64,000 nucleotides of DNA from Paenibacillus xylanexedens (GTDB lineage Bacteria > Bacillota > Bacilli > Paenibacillales > Paenibacillaceae): contig NZ_VEBF01000006.1 in the NCBI RefSeq assembly GCF_007676705.1, positions 62,001 to 126,000 of the forward strand. The letters are read 5' to 3'. The notes beneath the pieces are model-generated. The model was not told the DNA's origin and ran no database searches. It saw nothing but the letters and a program-made list of their open reading frames with translations. Position numbers and translations under genes: made by a program. This document shows, one piece after another, positions 49,925 to 59,313 of the stretch (positions within the stretch are counted from its first letter, which is position 1; each line of letters starts with the position of its first letter).

Positions 49925-51004
49925 TTAGCTGCCTGGAACATAGATCTGGTCGAAGATACCACCATCATTGAAATGTTTGGCCTGGGTATCCCGCCATGTT
50001 CCAAATACATCATTCAATGTGAACAGTTCAAGCTCCGGGAACTGATCCTTGAATTTTTCCTCCACGCTATCCAGCGTTGGGCGGTAATAATTTTCAGCAG
50101 CAATCGTCTGTCCCTCTTCACTGTACAAATATTTCAGATAGGCATCCGCCACGTCGCGGCTTCCTTTTTTGTCTGCATTTTTGTCCACAATCGCTACCGG
50201 TGGTTCAGCCAAAATACTGACCGACGGCACAACAATATCGAATTTGTCCGGACCCAACTCTTTTACAGATAGGAAAGCTTCATTCTCCCAGGCAAGCAGC
50301 ACATCACCGATCCCACGTTCAACAAACGTTGTCGTAGACCCGCGAGCACCCGAATCCAGTACAGGTGCATGCTTGAATAATTCTCCAACGAATTCCTTCG
50401 CCTTCTCTTCGTCATTGTTATTTTGCTTGAGGGCATATCCCCATGCCGCCAAATAGTTCCAACGTGCTCCGCCGGACGTTTTGGGGTTCGGGGTGATGAC
50501 TTGCGTATCCCCTTTGATCAGATCATCCCAGTCCTTGATGCCTTTTGGATTGCCTTTACGTACAAGGAATACAATCGTAGAGGTATACGGCGCGCTGTTA
50601 TGCTCGTATTTATCCTGCCAGCCTTCGTTAATCAGACCTTTATCTTCAATCGCATCAATGTCGTATCCCAATGCCAGCGTCACCACGTCCGCATCCAGTC
50701 CGTCAATGACAGAACGACTCTGTTTACCCGAGCCCCCGTGGGATTGCTTGATGGTCACTTCCTGGCCTTTCTCTTTCAACCAATGCGCCGCAAACGCTTT
50801 GTTATATTGCTCATAGAGTTCCCGCGTTGGATCATAGGAAACATTCAGCAGTTCGATAGCCTTGGCGCCTTCTGTGCCGCCTTCCGCTCCCCCTGATGTT
50901 CCTGCCGCACTGGACCCGCCGCTATCCGATCCGCATGCTGCCAGAACTCCTGTTAACACCAGTGCCAGACCAACCAGAATACCCTTGTGAATTCTCTTTT
51001 TCAT
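49925..51004 (-). CDS. sulfate-binding lipoprotein, ABC transporter receptor
   Basis: The lipobox LAAC ([12 protein letters not shown]) marks a lipid-anchored protein. The mature part is a CysP/Sbp type II binding protein with [60 protein letters not shown] and the end segment [20 protein letters not shown]. It binds sulfate or thiosulfate outside the cell and hands it to CysT/CysW. It is the first gene of the operon. A long structured leader with a U-run (about 51075-51190) lies upstream, hinting at control by attenuation. A GGGGGAG site precedes the ATG. Confidence 0.93.
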   Translation of the reverse strand: MKKRIHKGILVGLALVLTGVLAACGSDSGGSSAAGTSGGAEGGTEGAKAIELLNVSYDPTRELYEQYNKAFAAHWLKEKGQEVTIKQSHGGSGKQSRSVIDGLDADVVTLALGYDIDAIEDKGLINEGWQDKYEHNSAPYTSTIVFLVRKGNPKGIKDWDDLIKGDTQVITPNPKTSGGARWNYLAAWGYALKQNNNDEEKAKEFVGELFKHAPVLDSGARGSTTTFVERGIGDVLLAWENEAFLSVKELGPDKFDIVVPSVSILAEPPVAIVDKNADKKGSRDVADAYLKYLYSEEGQTIAAENYYRPTLDSVEEKFKDQFPELELFTLNDVFGTWRDTQAKHFNDGGIFDQIYVPGS

Positions 51005-51375
51005 TAAATAACACTCCCCCGATATAGATCTGCATGACTACCTCAGGCCGGCTGAACAGGATGTAACGCCCCATAAAAAAACAAGAAGACGGAGGAACCC
51101 CCGCGCACTTCTCCCCATAAAGTCATGCCGGCTTAAGGCCGTGCATGCTCCATCCGGAAAGGATGCGCTGCGGTGTTCCTCCGTCTATACGGTGAGAACG
51201 TTATTCTGTTCAGGTTGCATTGTTGCATGTGTCTGTAAAATGACCGCTCTCACAATGAAAACAGATTCATTTTTATTATTCCTACCTGTTTAGTATGTTA
51301 TATACGTATAATAAAGGCAGTCTATATACCTGTCAAACGTTTTTTCCGATTTTTACCGGATTTCTGCACCATTGG
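51005..51375. other. sulfate operon leader and promoter region
   Basis: No gene was found. The region holds the structured leader (51076-51190) and, further upstream on the minus strand, an AT-rich stretch likely to carry the promoter. Confidence 0.6.
51076..51190 (-). promoter_or_regulatory. structured leader RNA with terminal U-run before the sulfate operon
   Basis: On the minus strand GACGGAGGAAC (51175-51185) pairs perfectly with GTTCCTCCGTC (51088-51098), extended inward by GCGCA/TGCGC. The closed region contains two further hairpins (CATCC/GGATG and CATGC-CGGC/GCCG-GCATG). Directly after the long stem comes TTCTTGTTTTTTT. The whole can act as a terminator unless refolded. It lacks the conserved blocks of the SAM-I riboswitch and of T-boxes, so the signal it responds to is unknown. 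Confidence 0.6.
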
Positions 51376-51412
51376 CAAAAAAAAGAGGAACAACGGACCA
51401 ACGTCCGTTGTC
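51376..51412 (-). terminator. intrinsic terminator after the rhamnogalacturonan lyase gene
   Basis: On the minus strand ACAACGGAC and GTCCGTTGT form a perfect stem with a 4-base loop, followed by TCCTCTTTTTTTT. Confidence 0.88.
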
Positions 51413-51486
51413 CCCTCAGCGATTCCCATCCTTCGCTGTCTAGTGTAAACATGGGCGGAATTGGACCGCCCCGCCTAGTCCATTCC

Positions 51487-53364
51487 TCATCTGCCCGCAT
51501 ACCGGATATTGGGTACCGGTGGTGTGCTCATGCCTTCTCCCAGATAGAAGCCAGTATGCGGCGGTTGATTGTAGGCTACATTTTGCCAAGCGACGCCAAG
51601 ACGGTACACCGGATCATGCATCAGCGTGTAGATGCGTTTGTCCGTAACTGCTGTTGTGGTATAGATCCGCAGCGCTGAGCTGTCATTCGTCCGCCATACC
51701 ACTTCTTCTCTCCAGTCCCCGAACAGATCGGCCTGCAGATTCGGCGTAGACTTGGTTCCGTTATTGGACGATACGCCGGATGCGGTGAGCAGGTTCACCG
51801 TTGTGCTGTTGGCATAGTTCCACTTGTCGATTCGGTTGCTGTCCAGCAGTTCACGGAGCAGATCCCCATCCCACCAGATGCCAAAATTCGTGGAGGACGG
51901 CAGGGTTGTTCCGAGTTTCTGCCCTTTGGCTGTGTACAGACTGCCGTCTGCCCATACTTCAGCGCCTTTATATCTTGGATCAATATCTGCCGCCATGCCG
52001 CGTCCAATATCCTTCGTTGTTTTGACTCCCCAGATTAACTGACCTGTACCTGCATCACGGAATTCCACTCCGGCATTGGATGGTGTCTCATGAACCTGAA
52101 ATACCTCAAGTCCGGGGCGATCCGGGTCCAGATCACTCAGATGCATGGCATCGCCATGATGAAGTCCTGTCGTGTACAATCCTTTGCCGTTGTCATCCAC
52201 CGCCATGGCACCATAGACGATCTCGTCTTTCCCATCCCCATCCACGTCCGCCACGCTCAGATTATGATTGCCCTGCCCAGCATAACCCGAATTGCCGGAT
52301 GTATTGGAATCAAATGTCCATTGTTTGGTCAGCTGTCCATTCCTCCAGTTATAAGCCACGAGCACACTGCGCGTATAATACCCGCGAGCCATGACCAGAC
52401 TTGGCCGCTCCCCATCAAGATAAGCAATGGCGGCAAGGAATCGGTCCACCCTATTGCCGTAGTTATCTCCCCAGTCGGACACATTGCCGCGTGCCGGTTC
52501 ATAGTTCACTGTGGAGAGCGCTTTGCCAGTCTGCCCATTGAATACCGTCAGGAATTCGGGGCCAGACAACACATAACCGCTGGAATTGCGGTAATCCTTG
52601 CTTGCATCCCCGATGACCACGCCAGTGCCATCCTTGGTGCCATCGGCCGTTTTCATCGCGACCTCGGCTTTGCCGTCACCGTCGAGATCGTAGACCATGA
52701 ACTGGGTGTAGTGAGCACCCGCGCGAATATTTTTGCCCAGACTAATCCGCCAGAGGCGTGTTCCGTTTAATTTGTAGGCATCGATAAAGACTTCCCCCGT
52801 ATAACCGCTCTGAGAGTTATCCTTGGCGTTGGAGGGGTCCCACTTCACGATCAATTCATACTCACCATCACCATCCAGGTCACCTGCACTGGCATCATTG
52901 GCACTGTAGGTGTAGGCTACTCCATCGGGCGTTGTACCACCAGCGGGTACACTGAGCGGTACAGACAGATAGTTGTTGCCCCATACGCTCGCTGCCGCTG
53001 AAGCAGCCTGCTCCGTTCCACTGACTACAGCGCGAACCGTGTATTTGGAGCTGCTTGTCCCGCTTGCATCCTGAAGGTTGGTGCTGTTCGTTATGGGTGA
53101 TGCGTTCACCTTGGTTCCATCCCGATAGACATTAAACGATACATTCGAACCTTCCGTACCCAAGAGTCGCCAACTGACAAACACACCTGTCCCGGTCTTT
53201 ACAGCAACCACACCTCGATCCAGAAATTCCATCTGCCTTGCACCCGCTGCATGCGTTACTGGCGTGTTGCCCAGGCCAAGCGAAGTAACCAACAACGCGG
53301 AACTCAACAACGATACTCCGGCTGTACGTAATGTGCGCTTCCACAGTGATGATCGATTTCCCAT
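51487..53364 (-). CDS. secreted rhamnogalacturonan lyase, polysaccharide lyase family 11 (YesW/YesX type)
   Basis: A signal peptide (WKRTLRTAGVSLLSSALLVT ending near THAAG) leads a 600-residue eight-bladed propeller. Diagnostic segments are VAVKTGTGVFVSWRLLGTEG near the start, repeated DLDGDGEYELIVKWDPSNAK and DVDGDGKDEIVYG calcium loops, GLHHGDAMHLSDLDPDRPGL, and FGDWREEVVWRTNDSSALRI near the end. PL11 enzymes cut the rhamnosyl-galacturonosyl backbone of pectin by beta-elimination. ATG at 53364 has GGGGAGG upstream; the upstream TTG frame is not needed. It stands alone with its own terminator. Confidence 0.92.
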   Translation of the reverse strand: MGNRSSLWKRTLRTAGVSLLSSALLVTSLGLGNTPVTHAAGARQMEFLDRGVVAVKTGTGVFVSWRLLGTEGSNVSFNVYRDGTKVNASPITNSTNLQDASGTSSSKYTVRAVVSGTEQAASAAASVWGNNYLSVPLSVPAGGTTPDGVAYTYSANDASAGDLDGDGEYELIVKWDPSNAKDNSQSGYTGEVFIDAYKLNGTRLWRISLGKNIRAGAHYTQFMVYDLDGDGKAEVAMKTADGTKDGTGVVIGDASKDYRNSSGYVLSGPEFLTVFNGQTGKALSTVNYEPARGNVSDWGDNYGNRVDRFLAAIAYLDGERPSLVMARGYYTRSVLVAYNWRNGQLTKQWTFDSNTSGNSGYAGQGNHNLSVADVDGDGKDEIVYGAMAVDDNGKGLYTTGLHHGDAMHLSDLDPDRPGLEVFQVHETPSNAGVEFRDAGTGQLIWGVKTTKDIGRGMAADIDPRYKGAEVWADGSLYTAKGQKLGTTLPSSTNFGIWWDGDLLRELLDSNRIDKWNYANSTTVNLLTASGVSSNNGTKSTPNLQADLFGDWREEVVWRTNDSSALRIYTTTAVTDKRIYTLMHDPVYRLGVAWQNVAYNQPPHTGFYLGEGMSTPPVPNIRYAGR

Positions 53365-53504
53365 AAACAATTGCCTCCCCAATTGTATTGGTAAGCCCGA
53401 TGCCTTTTTAGCGCCATCTCTTATGTAAGCGCTTTAATATATTCATTTTAAATTAAACATATAATTCCATCTATAGGTCTAATTTAGTAATTAATGATTA
53501 GCAC

Positions 53505-53536
53505 ATAAAAAAGCCGAAGGATTTCTCCCTCGGCTC
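53505..53536 (-). terminator. intrinsic terminator after the XRE-TPR regulator and its peptide ORF
   Basis: On the minus strand AGAGCCGAGGG and TCCTTCGGCT pair imperfectly around a short loop, followed by six T residues. It lies after both the regulator and the short peptide frame, so both would be on one transcript. Confidence 0.75.
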
Positions 53537-53595
53537 TAACTAACGTATATCATTTAAAACAAGATTGTATTGGTGCATATTTCCATTTCGACTGT

Positions 53596-53694
53596 TTAGC
53601 CTCCACCCCATCCATGTCCCATCAGCACTATAATCTCAGGATTTATGATGATGGAACTACATAGAAATAGAAGTAACGACCATTTTTTCTGCAT
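53596..53694 (-). CDS. candidate signalling propeptide, 32 aa, overlapping the regulator's 3' end
   Basis: ATG at 53694 lies 10 bases after GAGGTG inside the end of the XRE-TPR regulator gene, in another frame, and the frame runs 61 bases past that gene's stop. The peptide begins MQKKWSLLLFLC, a short basic-hydrophobic export-signal-like head, continues SSIIINPEII, and ends VLMGHGWGGG. A tiny hydrophobic peptide gene overlapping the 3' end of an XRE-TPR gene is the layout of RRNPP quorum-sensing pairs (Phr, PapR, NprX, SHP types). The mature signal would be a C-terminal piece such as the Gly/His/Trp-rich end. No homologue is recalled. Confidence 0.55.
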   Translation of the reverse strand: MQKKWSLLLFLCSSIIINPEIIVLMGHGWGGG

Positions 53695-55063
53695 TGATCC
53701 GATGCACCTCACTTGTAAGAGATTTGAATTTCTGTTTTGCAACTGAATCGGCCTGATCCCTGTATTGCTCAAACAAGGTCATACACGTGATGATATTCCG
53801 ATCACTATTTATTTTAACTGAAAAATGCAAACCTTCCAAAATTAGATTGATTGCATCATGACGATGTTTTGTAAGATTATATACTCCTAAATCACTTAAA
53901 AACTGTGCGTAACTCTCACCCATAATTGAATGATTATACTCCCCGAATTCAGTCTTGTATCTACGTAGGGGGATATGATCAGAGAAGCGATCCAAAATGT
54001 GATCAATGTTAACGCCAAATTTATTTGCAGCTTGGACTATATATCGAAGGGCGATGAAAATTTCGTCTTTACGTCCCTCAATATAGTCTACATAATCGGG
54101 AATGACTTCAACTTCGCCAGACATTAAACGATAGAGATACGTATTAGCCACAGCCCACTCTTCAAACTGCTTCAATATACGACGGGATTCTTCATCATCC
54201 TCTTTCACCCATCTTTGTCCGTCAGCATATAATTTCACAAAGTCGAGTGCTCGGACATAGTCCCTGTGTTCCTCATATACAGTGGATTGAATTAACCAGG
54301 AGTACAATATATAAAAGTATATTGGTCGCTCTGTTCGTTTCAGCTCCTGATCCTTACGTTTCCGATTTTTAGATGCCTCATACTGTATTTGGGCTATATG
54401 AAGCATTTTGTTGGCAAGTTCGTTAACCTTGTTCCACTTATGCGCTGAGCCGAAAGAATGAATCAAATGTTTCAGCGCATCCAGTTGATACGACTCATCC
54501 AGTCGATCCACATAGGGCTCGAACAAGATAGCCATCCTTAGATTTTCCTCCAGGTTCTCACCTTGTCCAATTAAAAACATGCGATACTGACACATGGCAA
54601 GCCGTTCGGAATGCTGATATTTCTCAACCTCACTCACACTCTTATATAACAATGCCGCGGCAGACCACTGATTTCGTTCAAATAATTGTTCTGCCATCTC
54701 AAATAGTTCTGTCGCATAATCCAAGTCGTCCAGTAGCCGATGAAGAATCTGCTCAATGCAGTCCAGCCGATTCAGTTCGGCACTTCGGAGAATGAACGGT
54801 CTGATCCGCCGCATGGATACAGAATAAGCGAAACATTCTTCCACATAGTCGGCAAAAAAATGATCCGCTGCCACACCCATTCCTGATGAGATCGCTATTA
54901 GCTGGCTCACGGATATGGGACGATTCCCATGTAAAATACGACTAATTGTGCCTGTATTAATGCCAGATACTTCCGAGAATCGGGAGAGCGTCATGCTGTT
55001 CTTATCAATAAACTGGGTTAATTGCTCCCGAATTGAATTTGCAGGTTCCAAGGAAAGCACCAC
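53657..55063 (-). CDS. XRE helix-turn-helix regulator with TPR-like domain (RRNPP-type candidate), 468 aa
   Basis: Residues about 10-70 are a helix-turn-helix (TLSRFSEVSGINTGTISRIL then HGNRPISVSQLIAISSGMGV). The rest is an all-helical array with TPR character: LLDDLDYATELFEMAEQLFE, NQWSAAALLYKSVSEVEK, LKHLIHSFGSAHKWNKVNEL, and further helices to the end. The size and layout fit peptide-sensing RRNPP regulators. A 32-codon hydrophobic-peptide frame overlaps its 3' end in the same direction. The exact start is uncertain (GTG at 55063 or 55060); no perfect ribosome binding site is seen. The target genes are unknown; neighbours do not obviously belong together. Confidence 0.8.
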   Translation of the reverse strand: MVLSLEPANSIREQLTQFIDKNSMTLSRFSEVSGINTGTISRILHGNRPISVSQLIAISSGMGVAADHFFADYVEECFAYSVSMRRIRPFILRSAELNRLDCIEQILHRLLDDLDYATELFEMAEQLFERNQWSAAALLYKSVSEVEKYQHSERLAMCQYRMFLIGQGENLEENLRMAILFEPYVDRLDESYQLDALKHLIHSFGSAHKWNKVNELANKMLHIAQIQYEASKNRKRKDQELKRTERPIYFYILYSWLIQSTVYEEHRDYVRALDFVKLYADGQRWVKEDDEESRRILKQFEEWAVANTYLYRLMSGEVEVIPDYVDYIEGRKDEIFIALRYIVQAANKFGVNIDHILDRFSDHIPLRRYKTEFGEYNHSIMGESYAQFLSDLGVYNLTKHRHDAINLILEGLHFSVKINSDRNIITCMTLFEQYRDQADSVAKQKFKSLTSEVHRINAEKMVVTSISM

Positions 55064-55190
55064 CCTTCGTGCAGCATCCAGATTTTAGGTTTCATCACCA
55101 TATATTCTGATCATAATGAACGTTCGAACGATGGTCAATAAAAAAATGTGATAATTGCCACTATTTTCAAGTTAATGATATAAAAAGACT

Positions 55191-55236
55191 AAAAAAAAGC
55201 TGTAAAACCATGCGTTCCCCATGATTTCACAGCTTA
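55191..55236 (-). terminator. intrinsic terminator after the lactonase gene
   Basis: On the minus strand AAGCTGTGAAATCATG pairs with CATGGTTTTACAGCTT around a short loop, followed by at least seven T residues. Confidence 0.85.
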
Positions 55237-55294
55237 TAGATCACTTTTCAGATGTAATATTCTACTTACACTTCTCACTTCACCGTATTACAAC

Positions 55295-56350
55295 TCATAC
55301 CACAGGCGCAATACATACCGGACGAGGCAGTTCCAGCTTGAACCCGTTATGCGTCAGACGTCCGTCTTCTTCACTGATCTGGAAACCTACGAGGTTATTG
55401 CTGTCCTGGTTCGCCACCACCAGAATGCCACCTGGAAGCAGGTTGAAGTTACGCGGTGTCTGCCCAATCGTGGACGTCCATTCCACGGCTTCCAACTTAC
55501 CGCTCTCCTGATCAATATGATAGAGCACGATGCTGTCAACTCCCCGATTCGATGCATACAGGAAACGACCACATGGAGATACACGGATGTCTGCAGCCGT
55601 ACCCTCTCCTTTATGCCCTTCTGGAAGTGTCGAGATGTGCTGCAACGTAGTGAACTCACCTCTGCGCTCATCGTAAAGGAATGCGGTAACCGTGTTGTCC
55701 AACTCATTGATTACATAAGCCCACTTGGAGTTGGGATGGAACACAAGATGCCTTGGACCAGCCCCTGGCGGCTGATTCGTCTCACGATGCGTGACCAGAC
55801 GTCCTTCTTCCAAGCGATACACAATAATCTGATCCAGACCGAGGTCACATACGACAGCATATTGTCCGGACGGATCTGGCTGGATGGAGTGTGCATGCGG
55901 CCCTTCCTGGCGTTCTTCGTTGGTTCCACTTCCCGTGTGCTCCACCCATGCACTCATCTCTCCGAGCGTCCCTTGATCGCCTACCGGGAATACATTGACA
56001 CTGCCGCTGCTATAGTTGGATGTGAATACCCATTGACCATCCTTCGAGACAGACACATAACATGGGGAAGCCCCTCTGGTCTGCTTTCGATCCATCAGGT
56101 GCAGTTCACTCGTTGCCGCATCTCTCCGATAGACCAACACCTCTCCCTCGTCCGTCTCACTCGCCACATATAGACAGTTTCCATCGGGGCATAGCGCCAG
56201 ATAAGAAGGATTGCTCACACCCTCCATGTGATTCACGATTCGCATCTCTCCTGTATCCGCATTCAACGCACATAGGAATATGCCTGGTTCTTCCGATGAA
56301 GCATACGTACCTGTATAGAAAAACGTTTCCTGAGTTGCGACTGGTTCCAT
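55295..56350 (-). CDS. lactonase family beta-propeller protein (6-phosphogluconolactonase-like), 351 aa
   Basis: The protein is a seven-bladed propeller of the Pgl/YbhE (lactonase, cycloisomerase-2) family. Visible landmarks are FFYTGTYASSEEPGIFLCAL at the start, YVSVSKDGQWVFTSNYSSGS, HAHSIQPDPSGQYAVVCDLG, GAGPRHLVFHPNSKWAYVIN and DIRVSPCGRFLYASNRGVDS. These match members that hydrolyse 6-phosphogluconolactone, although some relatives have other lactone substrates. A GGGAGAG site precedes the ATG. It is divergent from an AraC-type regulator gene 235 bases away, which may control it. Confidence 0.88.
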   Translation of the reverse strand: MEPVATQETFFYTGTYASSEEPGIFLCALNADTGEMRIVNHMEGVSNPSYLALCPDGNCLYVASETDEGEVLVYRRDAATSELHLMDRKQTRGASPCYVSVSKDGQWVFTSNYSSGSVNVFPVGDQGTLGEMSAWVEHTGSGTNEERQEGPHAHSIQPDPSGQYAVVCDLGLDQIIVYRLEEGRLVTHRETNQPPGAGPRHLVFHPNSKWAYVINELDNTVTAFLYDERRGEFTTLQHISTLPEGHKGEGTAADIRVSPCGRFLYASNRGVDSIVLYHIDQESGKLEAVEWTSTIGQTPRNFNLLPGGILVVANQDSNNLVGFQISEEDGRLTHNGFKLELPRPVCIAPVV

Positions 56351-56584
56351 ATCTAATCTCTCCCTTATCCTGTATATTCATTGGTCTGATTCTTCCCACT
56401 GGTATGTACTTACCCAATTCACGGGCAACTGCTTCACTTCCTGTAACGTGGCTTTCTAAATTAGATCATAATCGGTGAGCGCTCTCTCATTCTGTCATTG
56501 ACTCCCTTATTCCCTCTCACCATAATACAGAGTATGAGACCTAACAACAGACCACCCATACTTCGTAAATCAGACGGATTTCGT

Positions 56585-57445
56585 ATGCAAAAACTCATTG
56601 TGCTTCCGGACCCGCTGCTGCAAGAAGCCGCAGCTTATCCCGTCACGTCCGGGTTATACGTTACGGATATCGGTTACTTTCACGAAGCAGAACATCATTA
56701 CCGTGACCGTCCCGATGGTTGTGAATCACATATTCTGATGTACTGTGCCCAAGGCACAGGCTGGTATACGATAGATGGCGGCAGAACATATGAAGTCCGC
56801 CCGGGAAACCTCATCATATTGCCTGCACATGTTCCTCATATATATGGTGCCAACGCAGCTGAACCATGGAGCATCTTCTGGATTCATCTACGCGGGGAAC
56901 ATGCTTTATCCTACATAGAACCATTGCTAACCCATCATATTTCTAGTATGCCACCAGCCAAGGCTCAGAAATGGCTTGAGCTTTTCCATGAATGTTACGG
57001 CGCGTTAGAGACGGGTTACTCCATACAGACGATGACTTATGCCTCCCAGATTATTGGTTATATGCTCGGCATGCTCGCTTATGGGCCAGAAGCGACAGGA
57101 ACAGATGGCGGGGTCGTCAGTAGCAAACGTGCGGCTGAACAATCTGTCCAGTATATGCTGGAGCATCTGGAGAACGGAATCACCCTCAAGGAACTGGCGG
57201 CACACGCGCGGCTGTCTGTCCCTCATTACTCGCAGTTGTTCAAGCAAGCTACCGGGCATTCGCCCATCGATTATTTTCTGCGGCTCAAGATCCAGCATTC
57301 CTGCCGCTATCTGGATTTTACCGATTGGACCGTGAAGCAGATCAGTTCCGAGCTTGGTTTCAAGGACCCCTACTACTTCTCCCGTCTGTTCAGCAAAATG
57401 ATGGGACGTTCACCCACGGATTATCGAAATAAATCCAAAGGTTAG
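56585..57445 (+). CDS. AraC-family transcriptional regulator with cupin sensor, about 286 aa
   Basis: The N-terminal AraC-type cupin reads LYVTDIGYFHEAEHHYRDRP, GTGWYTIDGGRTYEVRPGNL and IILPAHVPHIYGA, typical of sugar-binding arms. The C-terminal DNA-binding pair of helix-turn-helix motifs is LENGITLKELAAHARLSVPH and VKQISSELGFKDPYYFSRLF, ending GRSPTDYR. The start is not certain; ATG at 56585 gives a complete domain, ATG at 56534 and TTG at 56498 are further upstream and none has a strong ribosome binding site. It may regulate the divergent lactonase gene or distant sugar genes. Confidence 0.85.
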   Translation: MQKLIVLPDPLLQEAAAYPVTSGLYVTDIGYFHEAEHHYRDRPDGCESHILMYCAQGTGWYTIDGGRTYEVRPGNLIILPAHVPHIYGANAAEPWSIFWIHLRGEHALSYIEPLLTHHISSMPPAKAQKWLELFHECYGALETGYSIQTMTYASQIIGYMLGMLAYGPEATGTDGGVVSSKRAAEQSVQYMLEHLENGITLKELAAHARLSVPHYSQLFKQATGHSPIDYFLRLKIQHSCRYLDFTDWTVKQISSELGFKDPYYFSRLFSKMMGRSPTDYRNKSKG

Positions 57446-57590
57446 AGGCCATGACTTCACTTAACCCTTTCTGAATGATCATGAATTCAGTTGGAAAATT
57501 GCAGCAACCTTTTGTACAGAAAGGTCGTCTATAGGGACAAATAACTTTTATATAAAGGGATTATCCCTGGAAAAGTGAGGCGGACCTATC

Positions 57591-58274
57591 ATGAAAAAAA
57601 ATATGATTGCTACATTAACTGCGGGAGCTCTGCTCACGCTCTCTCTAAGTGCAGGACCAATGAACGCGGCGCCGGCCCAATTTACGGATATTCAAGGCGT
57701 GGCAGGAGCGAATAAAATCGAATCTCTTCATCAGGATGGATTCATCAAAGGCGTGAGCGACAGCTTGTTCAAGCCTGAACAGGAGTTGAATACCGCTCAG
57801 GGCATCCAATTGATTGCCGACGGACTGAATCTGAATCTGGACACCATTCGTTTTATCAAACAGCCGCTGCCAAGTGACCACTTCGCCAATGTAAAAGATG
57901 GCGTATGGTACAGTGATGCATTTATCCGCGCTCAATATAATGGAATTCAGATGTCACAGGATATTGATCCGTCCAAAGCGCTCACTCGTGAACAGTACAC
58001 CCTGTTCCTGATGCAAGGCATTGAAGCCAAAGGCGGTCTGCCGATGATTAATATCAAACCTGTGGACATTACCGACGAACAGGAACTTACGCCGGAGTAT
58101 CAAGGTGCCGTTCAGCGCTCTCTGGTTCTCAAAATCAATGCACTGGATGCCGACGGCAACTTCAATCCCAAACAAACGATTACTCGTGCCGAAGCAGCCG
58201 TTATGATGTATAACGCAATCGAGTATCTGGAATCTTTCCATGCACCGCAAATCCCGGAAACACCTGAGAAGTAA
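57591..58274 (+). CDS. secreted S-layer-homology domain protein, 227 aa
   Basis: A signal peptide (MIATLTAGALLTLSLSAGPM-NAA) is followed by SLH-type repeats: FTDIQGVAGANKIESLHQDG-FIKG with LFKPEQELNTAQGIQLIADG, then HFANVKDGVWYSDAF with the Thr-Arg-Glu of ALTREQYTLFLM, and a third unit ending FNPKQTITRAEAAVMMYNAI. SLH repeats hold proteins on the cell wall. No other domain is present, so this protein may be a small surface component or an adaptor. A GAGGCGG site precedes the ATG. Confidence 0.85.
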   Translation: MKKNMIATLTAGALLTLSLSAGPMNAAPAQFTDIQGVAGANKIESLHQDGFIKGVSDSLFKPEQELNTAQGIQLIADGLNLNLDTIRFIKQPLPSDHFANVKDGVWYSDAFIRAQYNGIQMSQDIDPSKALTREQYTLFLMQGIEAKGGLPMINIKPVDITDEQELTPEYQGAVQRSLVLKINALDADGNFNPKQTITRAEAAVMMYNAIEYLESFHAPQIPETPEK

Positions 58275-58320
58275 CATTTCTATGAAAAAGCTGCCTCTTC
58301 GGTAGAACCCTCATATGCCA

Positions 58321-58359
58321 AACAGCCGCATCTTCCTTTAACAGGAATTTGCGGCTGTC
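58321..58359. terminator. hairpin between convergent genes, likely terminator
   Basis: ACAGCCGCA pairs with TGCGGCTGT around a loop of about 19 bases. The T-run is poor on both strands, so termination may be partial. Confidence 0.45.
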
Positions 58360-58407
58360 TGTATTATACCTATACCACTGATGGAATCATCAGATTAGCT
58401 TTTTAAC

Positions 58408-59034
58408 TTAGAAAGATCCTTTAACTACAACTTCGGACAACGGTAAACGTCCTGACGGGCGAGCTGGCTGTGCAGCTTTACCTACAGTAATCAAAAGCGT
58501 TGGCACAAATCGTGCAGGAATGTTGAATGTTTCGATCAGTTTTTGTGGATTATATCCACCGATTGGACATGTATCGTAACCCAGGGAGCGTGCAGCAAGC
58601 ATAATATTTTGGGATGCAAAGGAAGCATTACGGATCGCTTCATCGCGAGCCGTTTGCGGGCTTTGGTAAGCACCGTTGATCTGCCCAACCAAAGCGTCGC
58701 GAATCTCAGCAGTCAATGCGCCAGCTTCCACAGCTTGATCATAGATCACCGTGTTACGGTTCGCTTCGAGATCTCCGAGAACAGCAATTGTAACGGAACT
58801 GTCTGTGATTTGACTTTGTCCATAAGCAACTGGCAGCAATTTAGCTTTGTCAGCTTCAGATTCAATCACAAGGAATCTCCAATGTTGCAGGTTCCATGAA
58901 GACGGTGCTTCCCCAGCCGCTGTCAAGATTGCGTTTAGATCAGCTTCAGGCAATTCAAAACCTTTTTCGTATTTTTTGACCGCATGACGTTCGCTAATAA
59001 CGCGAAGTGTTTCATTTTTTTCAATGCCTGACAT
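58408..59034 (-). CDS. nitroreductase-family FMN oxidoreductase, 208 aa
   Basis: The fold is that of NAD(P)H-dependent nitroreductases: SERHAVKKYEKGFELPEADL, APSSWNLQHWRFLVIESEAD at the FMN site, NASFASQNIMLAARSLGYDT, and the end GRLPLSEVVVKG. The protein probably reduces quinones or nitro compounds with FMN. The ATG at 59034 follows GGGGAGTG. It lies downstream of an Rrf2-family regulator gene on the same strand with about 280 bases between, so the regulator may sense redox state and control this gene. Confidence 0.88.
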   Translation of the reverse strand: MSGIEKNETLRVISERHAVKKYEKGFELPEADLNAILTAAGEAPSSWNLQHWRFLVIESEADKAKLLPVAYGQSQITDSSVTIAVLGDLEANRNTVIYDQAVEAGALTAEIRDALVGQINGAYQSPQTARDEAIRNASFASQNIMLAARSLGYDTCPIGGYNPQKLIETFNIPARFVPTLLITVGKAAQPARPSGRLPLSEVVVKGSF

Positions 59035-59313
59035 GTGTTCCACTCCCCAGACTCTATTTTGTTTGTTCTTCTTTTTTTACATTCGCAAGGCGATCTTGAT
59101 ACCAACTCTACCAAAGACTTGCCCTCCGAAAATAACATCAGCGCAGACGACCTCTCCTCATCTGTGTTCACGTTATGCCCGGAATCGCTTGAAACCATCA
59201 ATGGATCTTTCACCGGAGCATACGCCCATTCCATAACCTGTCGATCACGAACCTGTCCACCATGCCTGACTAACCAAGGTCACATCAGAAAGGACCATTG
59301 GTTGTGGAATCCG

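Noticed and set aside
51076-51190. SAM-I riboswitch or T-box before the sulfate operon
   Set aside because: Neither the SAM-I core consensus nor the T-box sequence AGGGTGGNACCGCG is present.
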